From assembly GCA_028277865.1 (NCBI GenBank), contig JANQFM010001123.1, positions 1-12,521 of the forward strand: DNA of 12,521 nt, written 5' to 3'. Under the pieces are notes generated by a model. It was not told where the DNA came from. It ran no database searches and saw only the letters and a list, made by a program, of their open reading frames with translations. This stretch comes from Acidobacteriota bacterium. GTDB lineage: Bacteria > Acidobacteriota > UBA6911 > RPQK01 > DATIPO01. Shown here one piece after another: positions 1 to 6,766 of this stretch. Every line of letters starts with the position of its first letter. The first letter of the stretch is position 1. Both the position numbers and the translations under genes were made by a program.

Positions 1-20
1 CTGTCCTAACCCTGCCCCCA

Positions 21-29
21 TGCTAAAAT
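21..29 (+). promoter_or_regulatory. Candidate extended -10 promoter of yebC
   Basis: TGCTAAAAT is an extended -10 element (TG, one base, then TAAAAT, 5 of 6 to TATAAT). The -35 position at 1-6 reads CTGTCC, a poor match, as is common for extended -10 promoters. Transcription would begin near 36, giving a leader of about 22 nt that carries the GAGGAGG ribosome site. The assignment is by eye only. Confidence 0.4.
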
Positions 30-57
30 GCCAAATTCGACTGAGGAGGCCAGAGAT

Positions 58-810
58 ATGTCAGGACATTCCAAATGGCATTCGATCCGCCACAAGAAAG
101 CGGCGGTGGACGCCAAGCGCGGAAAGCTTTTCACCCGCTTGATCAAGGAAATCAGCGTGGCCGCCCGGCTTGGGGGGGGCGACGTGGATTCCAATCCCCG
201 CCTGCGTACCTCGGTGGCAGCCGCCAAAGCGGCCAACATGCCTCAAAACAACATCCAAAGAGCCATCATGAAAGGCACCGGCGAGTTGCCCGGGCAGACT
301 TTCGAAACCGTAACCTACGAAGGCTACGGCCCCGGTGGCGTTGCCGTGTTCCTGGAAGCCATCACCGACAACAGAAACCGCACCGTTGCTGAAATCCGCC
401 ACCTTTTTTCCAAATTCGAGGGCAACTTGGCCGAGAGCAACGCAGTGGCCTGGATGTTCGAGCGCAAGGGATATTTCTCGATCGAAGCCGGGGCAACGGA
501 TGAGGACAGCCTGATGGAGGTGGTGCTGGAAGCAGGCGCCGAAGATATGGAGAGCAATGAAGATTCCTTCGAAATCTACTGCCCCTTCGAGGAATTCGAT
601 TCAGTCCGGACCGCCCTTGAACAAGCCGGCATCCCGATTCAAAGCAGCGAACCGACCATGATCCCCCAGAATTCGGTCAAGCTTGAAGGGCGCAGGGCCG
701 AGAGGATGCTCAAGCTGATGGAGACACTGGAAGACCACGACGACATCCAAAACGCCTACGCCAACTTCGACATAGATGAAAAAGAGATGGAGGCACTGGT
801 GGGCGGCTGA
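58..810 (+). CDS. yebC: YebC/PmpR family protein
   Basis: A 250-residue YebC family protein, the usual family length. It begins with the family signature MSGHSKWHSIRHKKAA, followed by KRGKLFTRLIKEI, and carries the conserved NMPQNNIQRAI segment near residue 60 and the YEGYGPGG segment near residue 90. Family members are cytosolic; some act as DNA-binding regulators (PmpR) and others have been linked to translation of proline-rich stretches, so the exact role here cannot be fixed from sequence. The start at 58 is preceded by GAGGAGG at 43-49 with 8-nt spacing. An in-frame ATG at 28 lies inside the presumed -10 box and has no ribosome site. The common neighbour ruvC is not downstream; a terminator and a convergent gene follow instead. 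Confidence 0.96.
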   Translation: MSGHSKWHSIRHKKAAVDAKRGKLFTRLIKEISVAARLGGGDVDSNPRLRTSVAAAKAANMPQNNIQRAIMKGTGELPGQTFETVTYEGYGPGGVAVFLEAITDNRNRTVAEIRHLFSKFEGNLAESNAVAWMFERKGYFSIEAGATDEDSLMEVVLEAGAEDMESNEDSFEIYCPFEEFDSVRTALEQAGIPIQSSEPTMIPQNSVKLEGRRAERMLKLMETLEDHDDIQNAYANFDIDEKEMEALVGG

Positions 811-811
811 G

Positions 812-853
812 AAAAAAAGGGGGAAACCCGCTCGCAGGCTTCCCCCCTTTTTC
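812..853. terminator. Two-way hairpin terminator between convergent genes
   Basis: An A-run followed by GGGGG (about 814-823) pairs with CCCCC followed by a T-run (843-852), with a GC-containing loop of about 19 nt. The T-run after the C arm ends transcripts of yebC. The A-run reads as a U-run on the other strand and serves the minus-strand PEP-CTERM gene ending at 883. Both genes therefore probably share it. Confidence 0.8.
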
Positions 854-882
854 TTCCGATGACAAACCTGGCAGGTGTCGCC

Positions 883-1476
883 TTACAAGCGACGGCGTCT
901 GGACAGCAGGCCTAAAAGCGCCAAGCCACTGCCCATCAGCAGAAGGCTGCCGGGTTCAGGAACAGAGGCCTGAACTCGCCAATCGGCTGCCACATCGGGG
1001 ATCCCGCCGGGATTGGCAGTGTTGGGGATGGTTCCGCTGACACTGATTTCAATCGCCGTGATGGTGGTCCCCGAAGTCAGGGTGGCGCTCAAGTTGGAGG
1101 AAAGCCCTGGGGCGATGGTGGTCACGCCTGAGGAGAATGTGCCGGCGTCCGTCGTGACGACCACTTCGAATCCCCAATTGCTCAGGTTATTGTTGGTGAA
1201 GAGCAGGGCGAAGACGTCACCCGCGCTGTAGGAGATGCTGAGCCCTGTCAACTCGAACACACCCAGGCCCGCACCAGGGCTGCCACTATCAAAGTCCACG
1301 TCGAAAAAGCCATTGAAATTATTGGATCCGGAGATCACGTTGGACGAACTCTTGGCAACGCTGAAAACGAATGAGTCGATCTGAGCAGTCGTCAGAGTGA
1401 CGTTGGCTGCCGACGCAGTCCCGGTCAACAGAATCAATAATGCCGCAGCAACGAAGGGCAGCAGTTTTAATTTCAT
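883..1476 (-). CDS. PEP-CTERM sorting domain protein
   Basis: A 197-residue exported protein. Residues 1-23 form a signal peptide (MKLKLL, hydrophobic core, cleavage expected after TASA). The middle is rich in Thr, Ser, Gly and Asn, has no cysteine, and resembles no family I recognise. Residues 172-197 are a textbook PEP-CTERM tail: VPEPGS, a hydrophobic helix, then SRRRRL. By family knowledge the tail is cut by a membrane exosortase and the protein is exported, often into an exopolysaccharide matrix. I chose the start at 1476 because GGAG lies 9 nt upstream and the signal peptide begins there; an upstream in-frame ATG at 1518 would add 14 charged residues and bury it. No exosortase gene is in the window, so processing must rely on a distant one. 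The gene is monocistronic, between its own promoter and a shared terminator. Confidence 0.92.
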   Translation of the reverse strand: MKLKLLPFVAAALLILLTGTASAANVTLTTAQIDSFVFSVAKSSSNVISGSNNFNGFFDVDFDSGSPGAGLGVFELTGLSISYSAGDVFALLFTNNNLSNWGFEVVVTTDAGTFSSGVTTIAPGLSSNLSATLTSGTTITAIEISVSGTIPNTANPGGIPDVAADWRVQASVPEPGSLLLMGSGLALLGLLSRRRRL

Positions 1477-1539
1477 CTTTCTTTTCTCCAGATTTGCCTC
1501 TCTCCACATAGCATCCAAATAAAAAGACGGTATTCTGTC

Positions 1540-1555
1540 AGCAAGAACTGTGCCA
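1540..1555 (-). promoter_or_regulatory. Sigma-54 (-24/-12) promoter of the PEP-CTERM gene
   Basis: On the minus strand the sequence is TGGCACAGTTCTTGCT, against the sigma-54 consensus TGGCACG-N4-TTGCW. All defined positions match except one (A for G at position 7). The invariant GG (1554-1553) and GC (1542-1541) are separated by exactly 10 nt. The predicted start is near 1529, giving a 53-nt leader before the ATG at 1476. RpoN dependence fits what is known of PEP-CTERM genes, which are associated with the PrsK/PrsR pair, PrsR being a sigma-54 activator type. No convincing activator-binding site was found upstream. Confidence 0.78.
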
Positions 1556-1835
1556 GAGCCGCAGCCCCCTTCTTCTGAAAGCTTAACTTGTTGGCAAGAA
1601 AGGGCTAAGTTCGCATCAGCGCTTCCCTGAATCTATCCGCTCGCTCCCAACGCGACTTGTCAAGAAGCCCTACGGCAAGCTGGAATTCACCAGGCAATCA
1701 CCATGCAACCCGTTGAAAAAGAACAACTTGACTTCGCCGGTTCCGGGCCGGTCGAGCTGTCAGAAATCCCGACACTCCAAGCCGTGAGGAATCCGGGCTA
1801 GAATGACGGTTCGCTGAAAGGCCATCCAGCACTGA
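1556..1835. other. Divergent intergenic region, no gene seen
   Basis: Together with the promoter this forms the gap of about 360 bp between the PEP-CTERM gene and the transporter gene. It holds the upstream side of the sigma-54 promoter, where an enhancer for an activator would be expected. Two small related inverted motifs are visible, ACTTG-N4-CAAGAA at 1586-1600 and ACTTG-T-CAAGAA at 1655-1666; they are weak candidates only. TAGAAT at 1799-1804 could be a -10 box for the transporter gene but has no matching -35. No repeat module, RNA gene or riboswitch was recognised. Confidence 0.5.
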
Positions 1836-2636
1836 ATGCCGATGAATAGCCACATGCAGCTGACTCCGGAAAGGCTCCAGGAACGCCGCCTTCGTGTCTT
1901 TCTGGTGCTGGCGGGCATTTTCCTGGGCACTCTGACCATGCTCAACATCCTGGGCGTGAGCCGCTTTTTGGACCTCTCCTTTACCGTCTGGGGCATTCGC
2001 ATCCCCTTTACGATTGCAGTCGGGGTGCTCCCCTACCCGGTCACCTTTCTGTGCACCGACTTCATCAGCGAACTGTACGGCCGACGGCGGGCCAATTTCG
2101 TGGTCTGGGTGGGATTGCTGCTCAATATTTGGGTGGTCTTCATCCTGTGGCTGGGCGGAATCCTGCCGGGCTACGAACAGGTCGATCCTATCAGCGGAAA
2201 GATCCTGCCCGACCAGTCCGGCCGCCTGCCCGTCTTTTTCGAAGTCCGCAGACTGGCTTTCGGCGCTGTAACGGCTTCCATGCTGGCCTACATCTCGGCT
2301 CAATTCTGCGACGTCTACCTGTTTCACTTCTGGAAAAGACTGACGAGGGGCAAGCACCTGTGGCTGCGCAACAACGGATCCACACTGGTCAGCCAGCTCA
2401 TCGACACCTCGGCGGTGATCATCATTACCCACTTTTATGCCGGCGCCCTTCCGGTCGATCCCGCACAACCCATTTGGCCTCAACTATGGGTCTTCATCGC
2501 CTCTGGGTACGTCTTCAAGCTGGCGACTGCCCTGGTGGATACGCTGCCCTTCTATCTGGGAGTCCGCTATCTGGGCCGCTACCTGCGCTTGCAGGGAGAT
2601 TCACGCAGTGGCGCAGAGACGCAGAGAGGCAGATGA
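1836..2636 (+). CDS. yhhQ: YhhQ/VUT family queuosine precursor transporter
   Basis: A 266-residue polytopic inner-membrane protein of the VUT (DUF165) family, whose E. coli member YhhQ imports queuosine precursors for tRNA modification. Family features are YPVTFLCTDFISELYGRRRA at residues 67-86, AQFCDVYLFHFWKRL at 155-169, and WLRNNGSTLVSQLIDTSAV at 176-194. About six hydrophobic segments are visible (for example 20-40, 55-75, 90-110, 140-160, 185-203, 218-243). The start at 1836 is the first of three in-frame ATGs (also 1842 and 1854); AAAGG at 1817-1821 is the only, distant, ribosome-like site. From residue 256 onward the coding sequence is the octamer repeat starting at 2601, which also supplies the stop codon, so the native tail appears to have been replaced. 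No other queuosine gene is nearby; substrate is inferred from the family. Confidence 0.9.
   Translation: MPMNSHMQLTPERLQERRLRVFLVLAGIFLGTLTMLNILGVSRFLDLSFTVWGIRIPFTIAVGVLPYPVTFLCTDFISELYGRRRANFVVWVGLLLNIWVVFILWLGGILPGYEQVDPISGKILPDQSGRLPVFFEVRRLAFGAVTASMLAYISAQFCDVYLFHFWKRLTRGKHLWLRNNGSTLVSQLIDTSAVIIITHFYAGALPVDPAQPIWPQLWVFIASGYVFKLATALVDTLPFYLGVRYLGRYLRLQGDSRSGAETQRGR
2601..2627 (+). repeat. Octamer repeat module (RCGCAGAG type), locus A
   Basis: Three tandem 8-bp units of the form ACGCAGAG/GCGCAGAG, the first with one mismatch (ACGCAGTG), preceded by TC. The same 27-bp module recurs at 8242-8268 and 11692-11718 in the same orientation. This copy is read as the last codons of the YhhQ-family gene. 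Confidence 0.85.
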
Positions 2637-2640
2637 GGGG

Positions 2641-2699
2641 AAGTTGCCAGGTGCCAGTTGTCGGTTGTCAGTTGGCAGTTGGCAGTTGGCAGTTGGCAG
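2641..2699 (+). repeat. Heptamer array, CAGTTGG type
   Basis: A 7-bp tandem array of about 8.4 units in constant phase. The last four full units (2669-2696) are perfect CAGTTGG; the four before them (2641-2668) are degenerate, with one to three changes each. This gradient from worn to perfect units suggests recent expansion at the 3' end. It lies outside any gene. Confidence 0.92.
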
Positions 2700-2716
2700 C
2701 AGAGTAGAATATCTTC

Positions 2717-2755
<39 letters not shown>

Positions 2756-2849
2756 TTTCCTTGTGCACGACTCTGGATCTTGGACGCCTGAAACCCTTCA
2801 GCCACCTTTGTTGCACCCAATTTTGATCCATGTTACTTTTCCCGCAAGA

Positions 2850-3704
2850 ATGTCTATGCAAGACGCCTTTACACCGCGCTTCGAGGCCATGACTGCGGGG
2901 ATGGTGCTCGATCGTGCCATGCGCCTTTATGCCCGCAACTTCCCTCTGCTGGTGGGGATCATCGCTTTGGCCTACATCCCCTACTATATTCTGCTGGGAT
3001 TTCTCACCTGGGTGGGGCAGGCCAATCCCGACGACGTCGGGCTGGTGGCGCTGGCCCTGCTCGGATTCTCTATGCTGATGATGGTCTTGTGGCTGCTGGT
3101 ACTGCCGCTTTCGACGGGCGCCACTTCTTTTGCCGTCAGCGAGAAGTACTTGCAGCGGCCGGTGACCATCTTTTCAGCCTACAGCTTGGCGTTCAAGCGC
3201 TTCTGGCCCGTTTTGGGCAGTCAATTGCTTGTGGGATTGGCTGTCGCGGCGGGAACGATCGCCTGCATCGTCCCAGGAATATTTCTTTGGCTCTGCTGGA
3301 GCGTGGTGGTGCCGGTGGTCATGCTCGAGCAGCAAGGCCCCTTCGACAGCATGCGCCGAAGCTGGGACCTCACCGAAGGGTTCCGCCTCAAGATCCTGGG
3401 GGTTGCGGCAGTAGTCGTGATCCTGAGCTATGCGTTGATCTTCGGGACCAGCATGGTGGTCACCTTCGCGCTGACCATGTCAGGGAACTCCAACATCTTG
3501 ATGACGCAAATAGCCACACAGGGCGTGACTGCAGGGGCTACGCTTCTGACGGCGCCCCTGTTCTCGGTTGTGCTTGTTCTCCTTTACTACGATCTGCGAA
3601 TCCGAAAAGAAGGATTCGACTTGGTCCTTCTCAACCAGAGCTTGCACGGAGAGGATCCGGATCTGAGCTATCAGCCGCCCACAAGCACTTTGGGGCTGCC
3701 CTGA
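2850..3704 (+). CDS. Polytopic membrane protein, GPDPase-membrane-domain-like
   Basis: A 284-residue integral membrane protein with about five to six hydrophobic segments (roughly 31-53, 64-88, 120-160 as two, 180-207, 225-247). SMRRSWDLTEG at 167-177 and LLYYDLRIRKEGFDL at 244-258 resemble the hallmarks of the membrane domain found in some glycerophosphoryl diester phosphodiesterases and in stand-alone proteins of the same fold. There is no catalytic phosphodiesterase domain, so this is a membrane partner and not an enzyme. The start at 2850 (or 2856) fits the family; an upstream in-frame ATG at 2763 would add 29 residues coded largely by sequence next to the repeat array. No clear ribosome site is visible. 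It heads the MoxR/DUF58 cluster, 14 bp before the DUF4129-like gene. Confidence 0.75.
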   Translation: MSMQDAFTPRFEAMTAGMVLDRAMRLYARNFPLLVGIIALAYIPYYILLGFLTWVGQANPDDVGLVALALLGFSMLMMVLWLLVLPLSTGATSFAVSEKYLQRPVTIFSAYSLAFKRFWPVLGSQLLVGLAVAAGTIACIVPGIFLWLCWSVVVPVVMLEQQGPFDSMRRSWDLTEGFRLKILGVAAVVVILSYALIFGTSMVVTFALTMSGNSNILMTQIATQGVTAGATLLTAPLFSVVLVLLYYDLRIRKEGFDLVLLNQSLHGEDPDLSYQPPTSTLGLP

Positions 3705-3718
3705 CAGAAAACACAGCC

Positions 3719-4390
3719 ATGACGTCCGCCTTTCAAAGCCCGCCAAGTCCCGAACCTGCCGTTCCGGATGCCGAAGAAGTGGAAGCGGTCACCCGCGAGA
3801 TTCTAAGCCGACCTGAATTTCAGCAAGGAGCGTTGGAAGACTGGGTCGAGTATGCGGGCAGGCTCATATTGAACGGCTTGACCAGCGTAGCGGATTGGGC
3901 TGAGGCCCACCCTACCTTGCGCTGGGTGGTGGCCGCCTTGCTGGTCGCCCTCCTGCTGCTGCTGGTGGGGCATATGCTCTACACCATCGGCAAAGGCATT
4001 CCCTCCGGGCGCGGCATCCGGCAATTGGGGCTTTCCAGGGCCGGCGCCTGGAAGATCCTGGAGGGAAAGGCACGCAGTTGGGAGGAGGCTTTGCAATTGG
4101 CCCGGCAAGAACTGGCTGGAGGCAACCTCTACCAAGCCGTTTGGATCGGCCACCGCCTGCTGCTGGGATTGCTCGACCAGAAGGGCGCACTACGCTTCTT
4201 GAAGTGGAAAACCAATTCCGACTACCTGAAGGAATGCACCAGCAAGGCCAACGGCTGCCGCTTGTTGAAAGACTTTACCCTGGCTTATGACGATGTTGTC
4301 TATGCCCACCGCAGAGCGTCGCGCCATCGCATCGAAGAATTGCTGAACCAAATCGATGAGCTTCTTAAAGGCCCTGCCTTCTCGCGCTGA
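3719..4390 (+). CDS. DUF4129-like single-pass membrane protein
   Basis: A 223-residue protein with one strong membrane helix at about 69-90. The N-terminal 65 residues are acidic and Pro-rich. The C-terminal half (about 115-215) is helical, with repeated Leu and Arg residues and the segment LAYDDVVYAHRRASRHRIEEL near 188-208, which matches the DUF4129 pattern of an acidic helix followed by a YxxR-like motif. DUF4129 proteins usually accompany MoxR, DUF58 and DUF4350 genes; their biochemical role is unknown. The start at 3719 is the first ATG after the upstream gene and has no clear ribosome site, so translation may be coupled to that gene. The 3' end overlaps the next gene by 35 bp. Confidence 0.72.
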   Translation: MTSAFQSPPSPEPAVPDAEEVEAVTREILSRPEFQQGALEDWVEYAGRLILNGLTSVADWAEAHPTLRWVVAALLVALLLLLVGHMLYTIGKGIPSGRGIRQLGLSRAGAWKILEGKARSWEEALQLARQELAGGNLYQAVWIGHRLLLGLLDQKGALRFLKWKTNSDYLKECTSKANGCRLLKDFTLAYDDVVYAHRRASRHRIEELLNQIDELLKGPAFSR

Positions 4391-5681
4391 CCGGATCAAC
4401 TGGCTGGTCCTCATCCTGTCACTGAGCATCTGCCTGCTCTTGGCAGCTATCATGGGCGCCATCGGCTCGGAGCGTTCCGCCGACCCTTTGATCCGGCGTT
4501 CCTCCACATTTTTTGCTGACGACAGCGGAATGCTGGCCGCATACCTGATCGCCGCAGAGCTGCTGCCTTCCGCGGAACGGTTTCAGCGCCCCTTTTCGAC
4601 CTTGGGACTATTGGATACTAAGAAACGCTTTTCCACTTTGGTTTTGGCTGGCCCCATGCGCCATCTCTCGCGGGGAAGCGCCCAGGCTCTCGACGAGTGG
4701 ATTTCCCGCGGAGGGCAGTTGATCCTGGCTTGCGACCGGGACTGGCCGATCGGCACCGGCATGAAGTCCCTTTCCGAAGTTCTGCGCGACGAGGCGCAAA
4801 AGGCCTCTCAGGAATTGGAGGAGGCACCGCCTCAGACTGTTCCCAGTAGCGGCACGGAAAAGGATTCGCCGAAACAGGGCGGATATCTGAAACGCCACGG
4901 CGTTTCACTGAACCGAAAAGCGCTGTCCCTAGAGACGGCGGCGCAGACCCTCCCCGCAGACCCATCCCAACAAGACGTCCTGCGGCTGAAGGGCTGGATG
5001 GATGCGCAAGGGCTGCAGCCGCTGGTCAGCTCCGAAGGACGCGTTCTTGCGGGCGCTTTACCGTTGGGAGAGGGCCGGCTGGTGGTGATCCCTGATCGCC
5101 TGGCCTTCAGCAATCAGCGCCTTCGCGAATCCTCCAACGCCGTCTGGCTGATCCGGACCATCAGCGCCTGGCAAAACGGCCAGGCGGCCTTTGACGAGTT
5201 TCACCACGGATTTGGGGTCCGGCGCAGCTATGCGGACATGCTGAGCTCCTTTGCGGCCACGCCCTGGGGATGGGTCTGCCTGCAGGCTTCCCTGGCCGGG
5301 CTGGTTTATTTGCTGATCTACCGTCGCCGATTCGGCCGGCTTCAGGAGGCTGCGCAGGCCGACCGGCGCAGCCCTCTGCAGGTGGTCCAGGCCCGCGGCC
5401 AACTGCTGGCGGCCGCCCAGGCCCGACCGTTGGCCGTCGAGTGGATTCATCGGTCCCTCAACCTGAGGATCTCGCGCGGCCTGGGGTATCCTGTTGACTT
5501 GGATGACGAAGCCACCCGAAAACGCCTCAGCAAAGGAGCTTCCAATTCGGCCCGGCGATTGAGGGAGTACCTGAAATGTTACCGCCGACTCCGATCAGGG
5601 CAATCCTTGACCGATGCGGACTTGGTCGAGCTGGGGCGCTCAGCAGGCCGATTGGCCCGAGAATTTCAAGCCGGAGCGTGA
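4356..5681 (+). CDS. DUF4350 domain-containing membrane protein
   Basis: A 441-residue protein. Residues 16-36 form an N-terminal membrane helix. Residues about 50-130 fit the DUF4350 domain: a short FADDSGMLAAYLIA helix, then strands and loops leading to FSTLVLAGP and LDEWISRGGQLILA, a pattern like a glutamine-amidotransferase-type fold lacking catalytic residues. A second helix at about 303-325 (WGWVCLQASLAGLVYLLIY) is followed by a basic, cytoplasmic Arg-rich helical tail. The gene starts inside the DUF4129-like gene (35-bp overlap) and ends 7 bp before moxR, so the three are surely co-transcribed. Such proteins sit beside MoxR and DUF58 genes in actinobacteria (the Rv3691-Rv3693 locus of M. 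tuberculosis) and elsewhere. Function unknown. Confidence 0.8.
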   Translation: MSFLKALPSRADRINWLVLILSLSICLLLAAIMGAIGSERSADPLIRRSSTFFADDSGMLAAYLIAAELLPSAERFQRPFSTLGLLDTKKRFSTLVLAGPMRHLSRGSAQALDEWISRGGQLILACDRDWPIGTGMKSLSEVLRDEAQKASQELEEAPPQTVPSSGTEKDSPKQGGYLKRHGVSLNRKALSLETAAQTLPADPSQQDVLRLKGWMDAQGLQPLVSSEGRVLAGALPLGEGRLVVIPDRLAFSNQRLRESSNAVWLIRTISAWQNGQAAFDEFHHGFGVRRSYADMLSSFAATPWGWVCLQASLAGLVYLLIYRRRFGRLQEAAQADRRSPLQVVQARGQLLAAAQARPLAVEWIHRSLNLRISRGLGYPVDLDDEATRKRLSKGASNSARRLREYLKCYRRLRSGQSLTDADLVELGRSAGRLAREFQAGA

Positions 5682-5688
5682 AGATCAT

Positions 5689-6657
5689 ATGAGCCAAGAA
5701 GAAGCCCACCCGCAAACGCTTCAAATGGTGGAGCGCATTCAGGGACAGCTGGAACGGGTCATCGAGGGGCAGCATGAGACCATCCGTCAATTGCTCGCTT
5801 CCCTGGTGGCAGGAGGCCACGTGCTCTTGGAAGGGGTTCCCGGGGTGGCCAAGACATTGCTGGCCCGATGCCTTTCCCGAGCCCTTTCGGCCCCTTTCGC
5901 ACGGATCCAGTTCACCCCCGACCTGATGCCCTCCGATATCACGGGAGTCAACGTCTACCAGCCCGAGAGCGGCCAATTTCAATTTCGCCCCGGCCCGATT
6001 TTTTCCTCAGTCGTCCTGGGAGACGAGATCAACCGGGCACCTGCCAAAACCCAGTCCGCCCTGCTGGAGGCCATGCAGGAACGCCAGGTCAGCATCGATG
6101 GCCAAACCCGTCCCTTGCCCGAGCTGTTTTTCGTCATCGCCACCCAGAACCCCATCGAGTACGAAGGCACCTATCCCCTGCCCGAGGCTCAGTTGGATCG
6201 CTTCTTGATGAAGGTGGTCATCGACTACCCGCAAGAGGAGGCGGAGCAGGCCATGGTGGGCAAGATGCATCGGTTGGGCGCCGAGTCGATGAGGCCTGCA
6301 TCGGTGATCGAGCCGGTCGCTTCGGCTCAGGACGTCCTCAGCCTGAGGGCGGCTGCCCATGCCATCGAAGTGGACCAGGCTGTCTTGAATTACGTCGTCA
6401 GCATCGTCCGGCAGACTCGCAACTTTGCCAGCTTCGGGCTGGGCGCGAGTCCTCGGGCGGCGGTGGGCCTGATGCATGCAGCCAAAGCCCTGGCTGTCCT
6501 GCGAGGCCGCGATTTCGTCCGTCCTGATGAGGTTCAGGATTCGGTGGCGGCCGTCCTGCGGCACAGGGTCAGGCTGACCCCGGAAGCGGAGATCGAAGGG
6601 CTGACGCCGGACTCTTGCCTGAAGTCGATGCTGGAGCAGGTGGCAGTGCCGCGTTAG
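5689..6657 (+). CDS. moxR: MoxR family AAA+ ATPase
   Basis: A 322-residue AAA+ ATPase of the MoxR class, at full family length. Walker A is GVPGVAKT (49-56), Walker B is VVLGDEIN (108-115), sensor 1 is in ATQNP (151-155), and PEAQLDRF at 165-172 is the conserved family segment. The C-terminal lid follows from about 225. MoxR ATPases are cytoplasmic, form rings and act as chaperone-like remodellers, typically with a VWA or DUF58 partner coded next door, as here. The start at 5689 gives the expected N-terminus; the ribosome site is weak (GAAG just upstream, GGAG 12 nt away), and the gene begins 7 bp after the previous stop. The partner DUF58 gene lies 109 bp downstream, beyond an inverted repeat. 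Confidence 0.96.
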   Translation: MSQEEAHPQTLQMVERIQGQLERVIEGQHETIRQLLASLVAGGHVLLEGVPGVAKTLLARCLSRALSAPFARIQFTPDLMPSDITGVNVYQPESGQFQFRPGPIFSSVVLGDEINRAPAKTQSALLEAMQERQVSIDGQTRPLPELFFVIATQNPIEYEGTYPLPEAQLDRFLMKVVIDYPQEEAEQAMVGKMHRLGAESMRPASVIEPVASAQDVLSLRAAAHAIEVDQAVLNYVVSIVRQTRNFASFGLGASPRAAVGLMHAAKALAVLRGRDFVRPDEVQDSVAAVLRHRVRLTPEAEIEGLTPDSCLKSMLEQVAVPR

Positions 6658-6750
6658 GGATTTCGCGCCAAGACGCAATGACGCGAAGGGGAGATCGGAG
6701 GTCATTCCGGGTTCCTTGGCATTGCGCCTTTGCGTCCTTGCCTGAAATCC
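6658..6750. repeat. Inverted repeat between moxR and DUF58 genes (locus D)
   Basis: Arms at 6658-6689 and 6714-6750 are imperfect inverted copies, both carrying GGATTTC at the outer end and then GACGCAA-type units with an approximately 8-bp period (AGACGCAA, TGACGCGA on the left; AGGACGCAA, AGGCGCAA on the right when reversed). The spacer is 24 bp. The element starts one base after the moxR stop and ends just before the DUF58 ribosome site. It could form a stem in the transcript. Confidence 0.8.
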
Positions 6751-6766
6751 GGTTCCGGGAGAGGTC

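Noticed and set aside
28..57. Earlier start for yebC at 28
   Set aside because: The ATG lies in the presumed -10 box with no ribosome site; GAGGAGG and the family N-terminus point to 58.
1703..1801. 32-codon ORF upstream of the transporter gene
   Set aside because: No ribosome site and no recognisable sequence; a frame of this length is expected by chance.
1799..1804. TAGAAT as a -10 promoter box for the YhhQ-family gene
   Set aside because: No -35-like hexamer at 16-18 bp upstream; kept only as a remark.
1556..1835. Queuosine-precursor (preQ1) riboswitch before the transporter gene
   Set aside because: I saw no short stem with an A-rich tail of the preQ1 type, and the region near the start has no such pairing.
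1698..2483. Long minus-strand frame opposite the transporter gene
   Set aside because: Low-complexity His/Gln/Asp-rich translation typical of an antisense shadow; the plus-strand frame has clear family motifs.
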